A DNA stretch of 64,000 nt from an uncultured Paracoccaceae bacterium (GTDB taxonomy: Bacteria; Pseudomonadota; Alphaproteobacteria; Rhodobacterales; Rhodobacteraceae), in contig CALSNT010000020.1 of assembly GCA_943787785.1 (NCBI GenBank), forward strand, positions 7,501 through 71,500, in the 5' to 3' direction. Positions 35,932 through 45,000 of the stretch are shown here, in pieces. Position 1 is the stretch's first letter, and each line of letters starts with the position of its first letter. The translations under genes and the position numbers were made by a program. The notes under the pieces are model-generated. The model searched no databases and had not been told where the DNA came from. It saw nothing but the letters and a program-made list of their open reading frames with translations.

Positions 35932-37695
35932 TCAGTCGTCCGACACGACCTCGTCCATGGCGATGTCGCGAATGCCGCTGGGGGTATCCTGTGGTTTCGC
36001 CAAGGTCCAGTCGATCCGGGTCGCAAAATCGACCGCGCGGTCTTTCAGCACGATCTGGCGCGTGCCGCGTGGAGCAAGCCGGCCTTTTTCGAGGTAAACG
36101 CTGGGTTCCAGCGAAATTGCGGCCCGCCCGCTGGTGCGAAACACCCAGATCTCACCACTGCGCAGGGCGAGAGAGACCGCCTTGCCGCCCATATTCAATT
36201 CCGCCTCGACATCCGGGTGCAGGTGGAACCGAATTGAAAATGGCACACCTTGCAGACGCGAATGGTCGAAAACGTGATTGAACTGCGCCTCGCCCGCGTC
36301 CGACAGGGCGGCCAGAGTGTCGTCGCCCTTTATGGTTCGCCCATCAACGCTCAGTTTCAGGGTACGCACATGGGTCAGCCCATGTGTTTTGGCATACCCG
36401 TCGTGGCCGGCAATCAGGGTGTCGAAGTCTTCGTCACTGCGTCGCTGCACACGAACGTCGCGGGGCGCATCGACCAGCAATTCGTTCTTGCGCCCACCAA
36501 TCATGCCGACAACGCCAAGCCGGGCCGACGAGAACCCCTCTATCCCCAGGGTCGAATGGCTGGGGGTCGCGCGGCCAGCCCGCCGCCATTTTTCTCCAAA
36601 GCTCGCGCCCGAGCCACAGTTGACGATCATCGGGCGGCGACCCGAGGTCACTTCGAATCCAAGCGTCGAGGCATGGGCGCGGCCCGACGCCTCGGTCGCG
36701 GGGGGCGGAGCGGCGTCAATAAGGATCGAGGTACGACCGTGCGACATGCGCGCGAATCCCATGGCCAGGCTTGCGTCCGGCATTTTGCGCACCCCTGCCA
36801 CCGCAAGCGCTGCATCGAGCCGACCCGCCTGCCCGCGCCCGCCACCGTGGAACCGTGCCAATGCCCCGTCGGCATGGCGCAACGCCCGTAATGTCGGCGC
36901 GATCCGGGCCAATGCCTTGCGGTGATCCGGCGAAATCTCGTGACCACGTTCGCGCAGGGTTTCCGACGCCCATGTCAGAAGCGTGAAAACCTCCAACAAT
37001 TCTTCGGGATTGCGCGAAGGAATTCCGCCTTCGGCTCCAATCCGCAGGTGGCATTCTCGCCCCAATGCACGGGCGGCGGGTGCGATGCGCCGCTCCATCC
37101 CGTTTATGGACACCGCAGCGCAGAGCAACCCGACCAGGGCCTCGAAACGAGGCAGGCCGGGGGCGGCCGCGGCCCAGCGCCGCGCCAGAAAGGTGATCTG
37201 GCGACACAATGATGCGAAAAAGGCTGCGGTCTGCGCTTCATCCTGCCCGTTCAGCAGCGCCACCGAGTTGCTTATCCAGCGCAAAACGCGTCGCCCGGTC
37301 AGGTCCGGCGTCCAGCCCGGCCCGCTTCCACGCCCGAAGCGCTCAATCCACTCGAAAGTCCAGCCCCGCGCGCGCTCAAACGCCGCGAAATCACCGAGGG
37401 CCGCCAAGTCGTCGAGCCATCCAAAGCCATGCAGTTCCGCCGTAAAGGTCACGTCCGGTGCGGGAATATCCCAGATATCGAGGCCCGGTGCTTCGACCAG
37501 ATGCCCGGCGAACAGGAAGTTTCCAGCCACGATCTGACGGCCACGCGCGACGCGCCCGATAGTGCGTGGTTCCGGCGTGGCGACAAAATCCGACGAAGTG
37601 CGCGACAGCCCGCTGGACCGGGCATGTAGCCGGTTCAGCAGATCGGTCTGCCGTTCGCGCCATGTCATGGGTTCGCTCACGCTTGCCTGTCTCAC
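35932..37695 (-). CDS. Heparinase II/III family protein
   Basis: The 587-residue product has an alpha/alpha-toroid N-terminal half (repeated Trp- and Arg-rich helices, ERARGWTFEWIERFGRGSGP, RRVLRWISNSVALLNG) and a beta-sandwich C-terminal half of the heparinase II/III type (IVNCGSGASFGEKWRRAGR, PSHSTLGIEGFSSARLG, GYAKTHGLTHVRTLKLSVDG). The family includes polysaccharide lyases, but this housekeeping-linked member, set between rsmB and purH, may act on a cell-envelope glycan. No signal peptide is visible. The catalytic residues were not assigned. Confidence 0.88.
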   Translation of the reverse strand: MRQASVSEPMTWRERQTDLLNRLHARSSGLSRTSSDFVATPEPRTIGRVARGRQIVAGNFLFAGHLVEAPGLDIWDIPAPDVTFTAELHGFGWLDDLAALGDFAAFERARGWTFEWIERFGRGSGPGWTPDLTGRRVLRWISNSVALLNGQDEAQTAAFFASLCRQITFLARRWAAAAPGLPRFEALVGLLCAAVSINGMERRIAPAARALGRECHLRIGAEGGIPSRNPEELLEVFTLLTWASETLRERGHEISPDHRKALARIAPTLRALRHADGALARFHGGGRGQAGRLDAALAVAGVRKMPDASLAMGFARMSHGRTSILIDAAPPPATEASGRAHASTLGFEVTSGRRPMIVNCGSGASFGEKWRRAGRATPSHSTLGIEGFSSARLGVVGMIGGRKNELLVDAPRDVRVQRRSDEDFDTLIAGHDGYAKTHGLTHVRTLKLSVDGRTIKGDDTLAALSDAGEAQFNHVFDHSRLQGVPFSIRFHLHPDVEAELNMGGKAVSLALRSGEIWVFRTSGRAAISLEPSVYLEKGRLAPRGTRQIVLKDRAVDFATRIDWTLAKPQDTPSGIRDIAMDEVVSDD

Positions 37696-37784
37696 CTTTT
37701 CTGACCGCTACGCTCGATCACATTGTCGACTTAGGACTAATCCAGATTCATGCGCCTGTCAGGTGTTCGTGAGATCCCGCCTCG

Positions 37785-39071
37785 TTATTCGGCAGGCCTA
37801 CGCCGGAAACAGACCAGATAGAAGCCATCCATTCCGCCCGCATCTGCCCAGAAATCCGGGCGCAGTCGCGCCCCGCCGGCCGCGTCAATCCAAGCCGCGT
37901 CCAGACCCTCCACTACCAAAGCGTCACGGTCGACCCACAGATCGTTGTGCCGCTCCAGCGCGTCTTTCACTTGTTCCTCGCCCTCGTCAATCAGCAGCGA
38001 GCAGGTACAGAAGACCAGCCGCCCGTCAGGCTTTAGCAGGTCCAACGCACGGTCGATCAGATCGCGTTGCAACGCAAACAGCTTCGGAAAATCCTCGCCG
38101 ATCTTCGCATAGGGCAAATCAGGGTGGCGACGAATGGTGCCGGTCGCTGAACACGGCGCGTCCAGTAAAATCGCGTCGAAGCGCGCCTCGGTTTTCCACT
38201 TCAGAGCATCGGCCACGATCACCTCTGCAGTCAAACCCGTGCGCGCCAAATTTTCGTGTAACCGCGCCATACGCTTTTCCGAAGAATCGACCGCCGTTAC
38301 CGACGCGCCGGTGGCAGCCAATTGCATCGTTTTCCCACCCGGCGCGGCGCAAAGGTCCAAAACCGCTTCGCCCGCCTGCGCCGCAAGGACGCGCGCCGGA
38401 AAGGCAGCAGCGGCATCCTGTACCCACCAATCGCCGCTACTGTATCCGTCCAACACCGACACATGCGTGCGCCCGGAAAGACGCACGCTTTTGCCTGGCA
38501 AAACCGTCCCTCCAAGTCGTTCAGCCAGACGCGCCGCATCGCCATCTTTCGGCGTTACATCCAGAGGAGCGCCCGCCGAATGGGCAGCCTCGATCGCCTC
38601 CACGGTGGCGCGGCCATAATCGGCCAGCAGCGGCTTGCGCAGCCACTTCGGCAGGCGCGGCACCGGCAGCCCGGACCACCCCTCCGGCCCTGCCTGCGCG
38701 ATCTTGCGTAATACAGCGTTGACCAAACCGGACTGACGCTTTGTTTCAGGTGAGGCACCGGCCAGATCGACGGCGTCAGATACGATACCATGCGCGCTGC
38801 CCGGATCGTGGGCCAGTTCGACCGCTCCAAGACGCAGGATATTCAGCGCCCGGTCGGTGGGACGGCTACGCAGGAACGGACCCAAAGCGCGGTCCGCCCG
38901 ATCCATCCAGCGCAAGGTGTCGCTTGCCAATCGCTGGGCGCGGGCACGGTCACCCTCGGGCAGATGCTCTACCGTCTTGGGCAGAAGTTCGGACAGCAGC
39001 CGCCCATGAAGGGTTACGCCCGATATCAGGCTCAGCGCCGCAGCGCGTGCAGGCAGACCGGCAGAAGGCAT
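37785..39071 (-). CDS. rsmB: 16S rRNA (cytosine(967)-C5)-methyltransferase
   Basis: The 428-residue protein has the RsmB plan: an N-terminal NusB-like RNA-binding domain (LPARAAALSLISGVTLHGRL, ALNILRLGAVELAHD) and a C-terminal Rossmann methyltransferase. Motifs are the SAM loop VLDLCAAPGGKTMQLAA, the catalytic DAPCSATGTIRRHPD and the release cysteine in LVFCTCSLLIDEGEEQV. It methylates C967 of 16S rRNA. The gene diverges from sdhAF4 with 50 bases between the starts. Confidence 0.95.
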   Translation of the reverse strand: MPSAGLPARAAALSLISGVTLHGRLLSELLPKTVEHLPEGDRARAQRLASDTLRWMDRADRALGPFLRSRPTDRALNILRLGAVELAHDPGSAHGIVSDAVDLAGASPETKRQSGLVNAVLRKIAQAGPEGWSGLPVPRLPKWLRKPLLADYGRATVEAIEAAHSAGAPLDVTPKDGDAARLAERLGGTVLPGKSVRLSGRTHVSVLDGYSSGDWWVQDAAAAFPARVLAAQAGEAVLDLCAAPGGKTMQLAATGASVTAVDSSEKRMARLHENLARTGLTAEVIVADALKWKTEARFDAILLDAPCSATGTIRRHPDLPYAKIGEDFPKLFALQRDLIDRALDLLKPDGRLVFCTCSLLIDEGEEQVKDALERHNDLWVDRDALVVEGLDAAWIDAAGGARLRPDFWADAGGMDGFYLVCFRRRPAE

Positions 39072-39121
39072 GCAAATCCCCGTCGATTGTCAGTGGCTCC
39101 TGCGCCGCCTATATCAGGGGC

Positions 39122-39313
39122 ATGACCCAAGACAAGCACACCGACCCTTCGACCGATCTGCCCGAACCCGCCAAACGCGCGCTTGCCGAGGCGGAGGCCC
39201 GCCGCAATGCAGCGGCTGCAACTAAGATCGCCAAAGAACTTGGAGGTCGCAACGGCCCCGAACCGACCCGCTTTGGCGATTGGGAAAAGAAGGGCATCGC
39301 GGTCGATTTCTGA
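39122..39313 (+). CDS. Succinate dehydrogenase assembly factor 4 (DUF1674)
   Basis: The 63-residue product starts at ATG 39122. The charged Ala/Glu-rich N-terminus is followed by the family signature GRNGPEPTRFGDWEKKG and the C-terminal VDF. In mitochondria and alphaproteobacteria this small protein helps to mature the flavinylated SdhA subunit. The sdh genes are not in the window. The segment beyond it to 39489 contains paired palindromes but no gene. Confidence 0.9.
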   Translation: MTQDKHTDPSTDLPEPAKRALAEAEARRNAAAATKIAKELGGRNGPEPTRFGDWEKKGIAVDF

Positions 39314-39384
39314 ACACCGCCGTCGTGCCCATCTTTTTTTGAAAAAACTCCGGTGGGCCTGGGAGGCCCGAGATGGGTCTCCGA

Positions 39385-39419
39385 CCGTTCAACCCTGAAT
39401 TCGTCGAACGGACGAATTC
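39385..39419. repeat. Inverted repeats, first unit of a pair
   Basis: Two nested dyads overlap: CCGTTC (39385-39390) with GAACGG (39406-39411), and GAATTCGTC (39397-39405) with GACGAATTC (39411-39419) around a 5-base loop. The decamer TCGAACGGAC at 39404-39413 recurs in the second unit. Confidence 0.6.
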
Positions 39420-39460
39420 CAAGATGGTTCTCATCCCCAGCCATCGCTCGCAGCCACGAA

Positions 39461-39484
39461 CCGTTCGATCTAGATCGAACGGAC
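39461..39484. repeat. Perfect 22-bp palindrome, second unit of a pair
   Basis: CCGTTCGATCT/AGATCGAACGG is perfectly self-complementary over 39461-39482. It ends in TCGAACGGAC (39475-39484), identical to part of the first unit 71 bases away. It lies just beyond the dapB stop on the reverse strand but has no T run, so it is not a standard terminator. Confidence 0.7.
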
Positions 39485-39489
39485 ACTGC

Positions 39490-40302
39490 TCAACTCAGGC
39501 CAAGCACATCCATCATGTCATACTCGCCGGGCTTTTGCACCTGCCCCCAAAGCGCGGCCTTCAACGCACCCCGTGCAAAGATGGCGCGGTCGGTGGCCAA
39601 ATGACGCAACACGATACGCTCACCATCGGCAGCAAAGATCACGTCATGTTCGCCCACCACGTCACCGCCTCGAATGGCAGTGAACCCGATATCGCCGATC
39701 CTGCGAGCACCGGTGATGCCATCTCGGCCCCGGTCTGCGACATCATCGAGCGCCACCCCCCGCCCCTGGGCGGCGGCCTCGCCCAGCATGAGGGCCGTGC
39801 CGGAGGGTGCGTCGACCTTGTGGCGGTGATGCGCCTCGACCACTTCGATGTCGAAATCCGCATCCAGCGCAGCGGCGACGCGTCGGGTCAGGCCAACCAG
39901 AAGATTGACGCCAAGGCTCATATTGCCTGCTCGAACAATCACCGCGTGGCGGGCTGCAGCTGTAATTTTCTTCAGATCCTCAGGCTGGAGGCCGGTGGTG
40001 CCAATAACATGCACGGCCCGGGCCTGCGCAGCGAGGGCCGCGAATTCCACGCTGGCCGCTGGCGCGGTGAAGTCGATAACGGCCTGGGCTTTGGCAAAGG
40101 CCTCAACCGGATCATCAGAAACGATTATGCCGCTCGCAGCCCCACCCATCACCACGCCAAGATCCTGACCAACCCAGTCGTGACCGGGCCGCTCCAATGC
40201 ACCGACCAGCTGCGCTTTGTCGCTTGCAGCGATGGTTTGCACCAGCATCTGCCCCATCCGGCCACTGACGCCGGTCACGACAATCCCTGGAATATCACTC
40301 AT
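39490..40302 (-). CDS. dapB: 4-hydroxy-tetrahydrodipicolinate reductase
   Basis: The 270-residue product from ATG 40302 has the normal family length; a frame to 40509 would overlap rbfA and is rejected. It reduces the dihydrodipicolinate precursor in lysine and diaminopimelate synthesis. The N-terminal Rossmann loop is [26 protein letters not shown] and [12 protein letters not shown] follow, and the active-site block [18 protein letters not shown] includes the catalytic His and Lys. It diverges from rbfA. Confidence 0.97.
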   Translation of the reverse strand: MSDIPGIVVTGVSGRMGQMLVQTIAASDKAQLVGALERPGHDWVGQDLGVVMGGAASGIIVSDDPVEAFAKAQAVIDFTAPAASVEFAALAAQARAVHVIGTTGLQPEDLKKITAAARHAVIVRAGNMSLGVNLLVGLTRRVAAALDADFDIEVVEAHHRHKVDAPSGTALMLGEAAAQGRGVALDDVADRGRDGITGARRIGDIGFTAIRGGDVVGEHDVIFAADGERIVLRHLATDRAIFARGALKAALWGQVQKPGEYDMMDVLGLS

Positions 40303-40398
40303 CCCGCATACCTTTCGTCTGCTGACCTCTCCCCTAAACGGGCGGCTAACGTTTGGCAAAGGTTGCGGTGACGCGCCGGCAGGCTTAGATCGCGCTGC

Positions 40399-40809
40399 AT
40401 GGCAAAGAACCGATATTCTGACCGGGACGGCCCGACCCAGCGCCAGCTGCGCGTCGGTGAGCTTGTGCGACGCCGCCTGGCCGAGGTGCTCAGCCGGGGC
40501 GAAGTGCATGATCCCGAGTTGAACGCGATTCCGATCACTGTCGGTGAGGTGCGGACTTCGCCGGACCTAAAGGTCGCCACGGCCCATGTTTTGCCACTTG
40601 GCGGAGACAACCGGGACGAAGCGCTGTCGATACTGCGCCGCAATAGGGTGGAAATCCGGCGCGCTGTCTCAAAGGGTCTGAACCTGAAATTCGCACCCGA
40701 AGTTCGGTTCGAGATTGATGAGACTTTCGACCGGATGGATGCGACGCGACGCCTTTTCGGGCAAGATGACGTGCAACGCGATCTCGGCGCAGATGACGAC
40801 GATGCTTAG
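40399..40809 (+). CDS. rbfA: 30S ribosome-binding factor A
   Basis: The 136-residue cold-shock and ribosome-maturation factor binds late 30S precursors. The KH-like fold is recognisable from [20 protein letters not shown] at the start, the [20 protein letters not shown] strand-turn and [20 protein letters not shown] near the C-terminus, followed by an acidic tail. It is first in a run leading to truB and rpsO, an order kept in many bacteria. Its last codons overlap the next gene. Confidence 0.95.
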   Translation: MAKNRYSDRDGPTQRQLRVGELVRRRLAEVLSRGEVHDPELNAIPITVGEVRTSPDLKVATAHVLPLGGDNRDEALSILRRNRVEIRRAVSKGLNLKFAPEVRFEIDETFDRMDATRRLFGQDDVQRDLGADDDDA

Positions 40810-41536
40810 GGCATTCGGACTGGTTGTTGTGATGGCGCTCGGCACCAGCGTCGCACAGGCCGGTTGTGATACCCAGGATTTCGAAGGAACCCCGATCACG
40901 GCTTGCGCAATTGATCCGGCCACCGACGATCTGCGCCTTTTCCTTTATGACGCCGAAGGCGCGCCATTTGGCAGCTTTGACGCTCTAAACGACGCTCTGG
41001 GGGCAGAGCAACTGCAACTCGACATCGCGATGAACGGCGGCATGTTTCACACCGACCGCGCCCCGGTGGGCCATTATGTCGAAGAGGGGACCGAAGTCGT
41101 CCGCGTCATCACTTCCGAGGGGCCGGGCAACTTCGGATTGCTGCCCAATGGGGTTTTCTGTCTGTCGGACGGGCAGGCCACGATCACCGAAAGCCGGACC
41201 TATGCCGCCGATCCTCCGACGTGCCGGTTTGCGACCCAATCCGGGCCTATGCTAGTGATTGAAGGCGCATTGCATCCGAAATTTCTGGCGGACTCAGACT
41301 CGCGCAAGGTCCGCAATGGGGTAGGAGTTCGCGCCGATGGGACCGTGGTTCTGGCGATCTCGGACCGGGCGATTAACTTCCATTCCTTCGCACGATTCTT
41401 CCGCGATCAGATGGACACGCCTGACGCACTGTTTCTGGATGGCAGCGTCTCGCGGCTATATGATCGTGGATCGGGGCGGTCTGATTTCGGACCTCGACTG
41501 GGGCCGATCATCGGCACGGTCTCAGCCGCAGATTGA
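40793..41536 (+). CDS. Phosphodiester glycosidase (NAGPA/DUF2233) family protein
   Basis: The product has about 247 residues from ATG 40793 (ATG 40802 is equally possible). A signal peptide ([20 protein letters not shown]) sends it to the periplasm. The NAGPA domain is visible in DIAMNGGMFHTDRAPVGHYV, FGLLPNGVFCLSDG, FATQSGPMLVIEG, RNGVGVRADGTVVLAISD and ALFLDGSVSRLYD. Relatives remove sugars linked by phosphodiesters from glycans or proteins. It is inserted between rbfA and truB and overlaps rbfA, so it is translated with the ribosome-maturation operon. Confidence 0.88.
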   Translation: MTTMLRAFGLVVVMALGTSVAQAGCDTQDFEGTPITACAIDPATDDLRLFLYDAEGAPFGSFDALNDALGAEQLQLDIAMNGGMFHTDRAPVGHYVEEGTEVVRVITSEGPGNFGLLPNGVFCLSDGQATITESRTYAADPPTCRFATQSGPMLVIEGALHPKFLADSDSRKVRNGVGVRADGTVVLAISDRAINFHSFARFFRDQMDTPDALFLDGSVSRLYDRGSGRSDFGPRLGPIIGTVSAAD

Positions 41537-41605
41537 TCGCCTGATTGACCCGCGCCAGGTGGCGGGCTAGGGGCGAGCCGCAATCGAGATTCGGACTGGC
41601 AGAGC

Positions 41606-42517
41606 ATGGCACGACGCAAAAAAGGGCGAGACATCTCTGGCTGGCTAGTGGTGGACAAACCCGCCGGGCCGACCTCGACCACCGTGGTCAACAAAGTGCG
41701 TTGGGCGCTGGACGCGAAGAAGGCGGGCCACGCAGGCACGCTGGACCCGGCGGCGACAGGTGTTCTGGCCGTGGCGCTGGGCGAGGCAACGAAGACGGTG
41801 CCGTTCATTACCGATGCTCTGAAATGCTATCGTTTTGAGGTTCGGTTCGGGCAGGCAACAAATACCGATGATGCAGAAGGCGAGGTAATCGACTCTTCTG
41901 ATGCGCGCCCCAGCGACGAGCAGATCGCCGATGCGCTCGACGCGTTCAAAGGTCAGATCGAACAAGTTCCGCCGCAATTCTCGGCGGTCAAAGTCGATGG
42001 AGAACGTGCTTATACACTGGCGCGCGCGGGTGAGGACCTCGACCTGGCGGCGCGGCCCTTGTGGGTCGACAGCCTCGAGCTGATCGACCGGCCCGATGCG
42101 GATCATGCGGTGCTTGAGATGGTTTGCGGCAAAGGCGGCTATGTTCGTTCCATCGCCCGTGATCTGGGCGCGGCGCTTGGGTGTTTTGGCCATGTGACAT
42201 GGCTGCGACGCACCTGGTCGGGACCGTTTGAGGCCGAAAGTGCAGTCACGTTGGACCGGATCGAAGATCTGGCGCGGACCGAAGCGCTGGATGAGCTGCT
42301 GTTGCCACTTGAGGTTGGGTTGGATGACCTTCCTGAAGTGCGAGTCGTTGCGGAAAGCGCGGCGCGGTTGCGCAATGGCAATCCCGGCTCGGTGATCGCG
42401 CCTGCGGGCGTTGGCTATGGCGATACGGTCTGGGCATCGGATCAGGGCCGCGCCGTTGCCGTGGGGGTGTATCGCGGTGGCGAGCTGCATCCGAACCGGG
42501 TGTTCGTGAGTGATTGA
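41606..42517 (+). CDS. truB: tRNA pseudouridine(55) synthase
   Basis: The 303-residue enzyme makes pseudouridine 55 in the T arm of tRNAs. The start [20 protein letters not shown] and the catalytic [20 protein letters not shown], with the nucleophilic Asp, are clear. Further family blocks are [33 protein letters not shown] and [16 protein letters not shown]. The C-terminal PUA-like part follows. The stop overlaps the GTG start of the DUF1643 gene. Confidence 0.97.
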   Translation: MARRKKGRDISGWLVVDKPAGPTSTTVVNKVRWALDAKKAGHAGTLDPAATGVLAVALGEATKTVPFITDALKCYRFEVRFGQATNTDDAEGEVIDSSDARPSDEQIADALDAFKGQIEQVPPQFSAVKVDGERAYTLARAGEDLDLAARPLWVDSLELIDRPDADHAVLEMVCGKGGYVRSIARDLGAALGCFGHVTWLRRTWSGPFEAESAVTLDRIEDLARTEALDELLLPLEVGLDDLPEVRVVAESAARLRNGNPGSVIAPAGVGYGDTVWASDQGRAVAVGVYRGGELHPNRVFVSD

Positions 42518-43019
42518 GCGGAGCCACCAGAAGGGGGATGCGGCAAGTGTCGCGCTCTACTCGGACTGTGAACGCTACCGCTATGCCCTGACTCGCATCT
42601 GGGAACCGAAAGGCCAGCGGGCGTTGTTCATCATGCTCAACCCCTCGACCGCGACCGAGGTGCAGAACGACCCGACTGTGGAACGCTGCGAACGGCGCGC
42701 CCGTGCGCTGGGCTTCGGGGCGTTCCGGGTGTGCAACATCTTTGCGTGGCGTGACACTGATCCGCGCGCGATGCGCGCCGCTGCCGAACCTGTGGGGCCG
42801 GAGAATGACGCAGCGATTGTCACGGCCTGCGACTGGGCCGACCGGATTATTTGCGCCTGGGGCACCCACGGCGCGCATTTGGAGCGCGGCGCGGCGGTGA
42901 CCAGGCTGTTACGCTCGGCAGGTCTGCCGCTGTGGCATCTGGGGCTGAGCAAGGCGGGTCACCCAAAACATCCACTCTATATCAGCTACTCCAAGCAACC
43001 GGTGGAATGGGCAGAATAG
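42510..43019 (+). CDS. DUF1643 family protein
   Basis: The 169-residue product has a GTG start overlapping the end of truB by eight bases. It matches DUF1643: [52 protein letters not shown] and the C-terminal [18 protein letters not shown]. The function is unknown; the conserved Asn-Pro-Ser block suggests a nucleotide or nucleic-acid related role, but that is only a guess. It sits between truB and rpsO, 187 bases before the latter. Confidence 0.88.
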   Translation: MIERSHQKGDAASVALYSDCERYRYALTRIWEPKGQRALFIMLNPSTATEVQNDPTVERCERRARALGFGAFRVCNIFAWRDTDPRAMRAAAEPVGPENDAAIVTACDWADRIICAWGTHGAHLERGAAVTRLLRSAGLPLWHLGLSKAGHPKHPLYISYSKQPVEWAE

Positions 43020-43206
43020 GTCCGATGCCTCCGGCGGGAGTAATTAGGAAAAGAAGGTGGGCTAAAAGGTCCGAGGCGTTTGGGACTTTCCAAGTCGGAT
43101 CAATTCACCTATACGCCCGCATCCGCCACATGCGGACACCCTCCAAGGGCCTTGCTGGACGACATCCCGGCCTGCGCCATAACCCTTAGTTTCGAAGGAG
43201 ACCCCG

Positions 43207-43476
43207 ATGTCGATTACGCCCGAGGCGAAAGCCCAAGTCATCAAAGATTTTGGCACCAAAGAAGGCGACACCGGTTCGCCCGAGGTTCAGGTCGCGATCC
43301 TGTCCAGCCGGATTGCCACGCTGACCGAGCACTTCAAGACCCACAAGAAAGACAACCACGGTCGCCGTGGCCTGCTGAAAATGGTCGCCCTGCGTCGCAA
43401 GCTGCTGGATTACACCCGCGCCAAGGACGAAGCCCGCTATCAGGACCTGATCAAGCGGTTGGGCCTGCGCCGGTAG
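43207..43476 (+). CDS. rpsO: 30S ribosomal protein S15
   Basis: The 89-residue product is of standard length. It binds the central domain of 16S rRNA. The start follows GAAGGAG; the protein opens [20 protein letters not shown] and has the [16 protein letters not shown] block. It ends in [10 protein letters not shown], whose coding sequence is partly repeated at 43735-43764. A strong terminator follows 28 bases after the stop. The usual downstream partner pnp is about 2.1 kb away. Confidence 0.98.
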   Translation: MSITPEAKAQVIKDFGTKEGDTGSPEVQVAILSSRIATLTEHFKTHKKDNHGRRGLLKMVALRRKLLDYTRAKDEARYQDLIKRLGLRR

Positions 43477-43504
43477 GGTTTTCGGATTTGTTGAAGAGAC
43501 GAAA

Positions 43505-43530
43505 CGCCCACCAACCGGTGGGCGTTTTTT
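43505..43530 (+). terminator. Rho-independent terminator of rpsO
   Basis: An 8-bp stem CGCCCACC/GGTGGGCG with loop AACC is followed by six T residues. Confidence 0.95.
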
Positions 43531-43611
43531 ATTGAGGCGCAAGAATTTGGCCCCGGATTTGTCAAATTCCCCGAAAGATGTTGAATTCTTGGGAACCACG
43601 AGCGTGCAACA

Positions 43612-43764
43612 ATGCGGCGAACCTGGGAGCTTCCGCTGAAAATGGAAGATGTCGTCTTGCCGCACGAAACCAACCGGTTGTTCTCGACCGATGGTGGCAC
43701 TGAAACCTGGCTGGAGTACAAACGCGGTTTGAAGCTGATCAAACGGTTGTGCCTGCGCCGATAA
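43612..43764 (+). pseudogene. Chimeric fragment: homocysteine S-methyltransferase-like start joined to an rpsO-like tail
   Basis: The 50-codon frame from ATG 43612 encodes RLFSTDGGTETWLEYKRGLK, which resembles the beginning of Pfam S-methyl_trans proteins (TDGGxET). It then passes without a break into LIKRLCLRR and stop. The last nine residues match the rpsO C-terminus (LIKRLGLRR) at eight positions, and 26 of the final 30 bases match. The frame looks like a truncated methyltransferase gene whose end was replaced by a diverged copy of the rpsO 3' end. The 186 bases from here to the next gene show no recognisable coding sequence. Confidence 0.6.
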
Positions 43765-43950
43765 CAGGTACGCCGCGCTGCAACGTCAAAGCGCCTGCCA
43801 TTCGGTGGAAATCTTTTGCCCAGCCGGATTGCCGATGACGGTAGACGTCAGCAGAGGTCTGAGCGCCGATTTGCCGAACCGCGTGCGCTATTGCCAAACC
43901 GGCTCCTCCGGCGTTTGATGGCCTACCTATCCTTTGACAGGAGACGGGCC

Positions 43951-44250
43951 ATGAGCTTGCTTGTTCACTATACCCTGAAATCCGCAGAGCATCACGACGC
44001 TCAGATCGCCGCGATGACGGCGCTTGTCGGCGGGCTGAAGTCAGAGAATATCGCGGGATTGCAGTATTCCTGTTTTTCGACCGACGATCCGCTGCGCTTT
44101 GTCGGGGTGCTGGAGTTTGTTGATGAGGCGGCAAAGCAAGGGTTCCTGGAGTCTAAATCCTTCGCCACCTACCGCGATACTGTCGGCCCAACCTTCGCCA
44201 ACCCGCCACAAACGACCGAGATTTCGGCTATCGCTTCGACCCGGGACTGA
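43951..44250 (+). CDS. Antibiotic biosynthesis monooxygenase (ABM)-like protein
   Basis: The 99-residue product starts at ATG 43951 after GACAGGAGAC. The size and the pattern of a first strand (SLLVHYTLKSAEHHDAQIAA), a helix, YSCFSTDDPLRFVGVLEFVD, and a C-terminal strand (TTEISAIAST) match the dimeric alpha/beta ABM fold. Family members are small oxygenases, haem degraders or quinol-related enzymes; no cofactor site is visible. It is one of three small genes between rpsO and pnp. Confidence 0.72.
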   Translation: MSLLVHYTLKSAEHHDAQIAAMTALVGGLKSENIAGLQYSCFSTDDPLRFVGVLEFVDEAAKQGFLESKSFATYRDTVGPTFANPPQTTEISAIASTRD

Positions 44251-44273
44251 GGGCGCTTGCTTGCCCTGCAGGC

Positions 44274-44915
44274 TCACTCACTCCACGGATGAACATGCAC
44301 ATCGCGCCCTGAGTGCCCTTTCAGGATTTTGACCGCTAGGTCCTCCTTTTCTTTGTCGTGCACCCGCACCCAAAGCAAAATTCCTCCATGTTCAATCTGA
44401 TTGGCATAATAGTCCTTGTGCTGCTGACCAATCCGACGGGCCAAGAATGTGCCAACCGCGGCCGCCGGGCTTCCGCCGATTGCAATCGCGGCTATTGACG
44501 CCGCAAGTGTGCTGGCTGGCGTCAACATCGCGGCCATTGCGATATAGGAACCCAGGAAAAGGAAGCCGCCCGCAACAGCACCTTGCAGTTCGCCGATGGC
44601 CTCCTTCGACACGAAAGAGGCCCTCGGAGCATTCGGGTCATCTTCCAGATCCGATGCCTGCCAGAAGGCCTTTCCAATTTTTTCTTCCAGGACCTCCTGC
44701 TTGGCAAGAAGACTGATGTCGTAACGGCTGAACCCGACCATCCGAAGATCATAGAAGGCGCTCTGCAAGTCCTCGTAGGTGTCGAAAACGCCAACGGCTT
44801 CCGGGATGTTGATATATGTGGTTGCTGTCTGTTTCTCGGTCGCGGCCACGGCACTCTCCAGATCGATTTTATTTTCAATAGCTGCGGCGCGCGGTTGCGC
44901 GTTGATCTGGCTCAA
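44274..44915 (-). CDS. Membrane protein with glycine-zipper-like region
   Basis: The 213-residue product has an N-terminal soluble part with a YflT/general-stress-like alpha/beta segment (AVGVFDTYEDLQSAFYDLRM, then VGFSRYDISLL), an Ala/Gly-rich double membrane segment (GAVAGGFLFLGSYIAMAAML, AASIAAIAIGGSPAAAVG), and a C-terminal soluble segment (HGGILLWVRVHDKEKEDLAV). The plan resembles proteins thought to respond to stress at the membrane. No catalytic motif is seen. It is transcribed against its neighbours. Confidence 0.75.
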   Translation of the reverse strand: MSQINAQPRAAAIENKIDLESAVAATEKQTATTYINIPEAVGVFDTYEDLQSAFYDLRMVGFSRYDISLLAKQEVLEEKIGKAFWQASDLEDDPNAPRASFVSKEAIGELQGAVAGGFLFLGSYIAMAAMLTPASTLAASIAAIAIGGSPAAAVGTFLARRIGQQHKDYYANQIEHGGILLWVRVHDKEKEDLAVKILKGHSGRDVHVHPWSE

Positions 44916-45000
44916 TCCAACTCCACCCGATTGGATTACCTGCGGCGTAGAGAACTAATCAAAGACATCATCGATTGAATATGAAACGGAGGAAGCTGCA

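Noticed and set aside
39354..39368. Short hairpin GGGCCT-GGG-AGGCCC after sdhAF4
   Set aside because: The stem is only 6 bp and no T run follows; it is not convincing as a terminator.
43739..44134. Reverse frame of 131 codons beside the rpsO-like fragment
   Set aside because: It overlaps the ABM-like gene on the other strand. A stretch such as GGAGLAIAHAVRQIG looks protein-like at first, but I could not tie it to any family.
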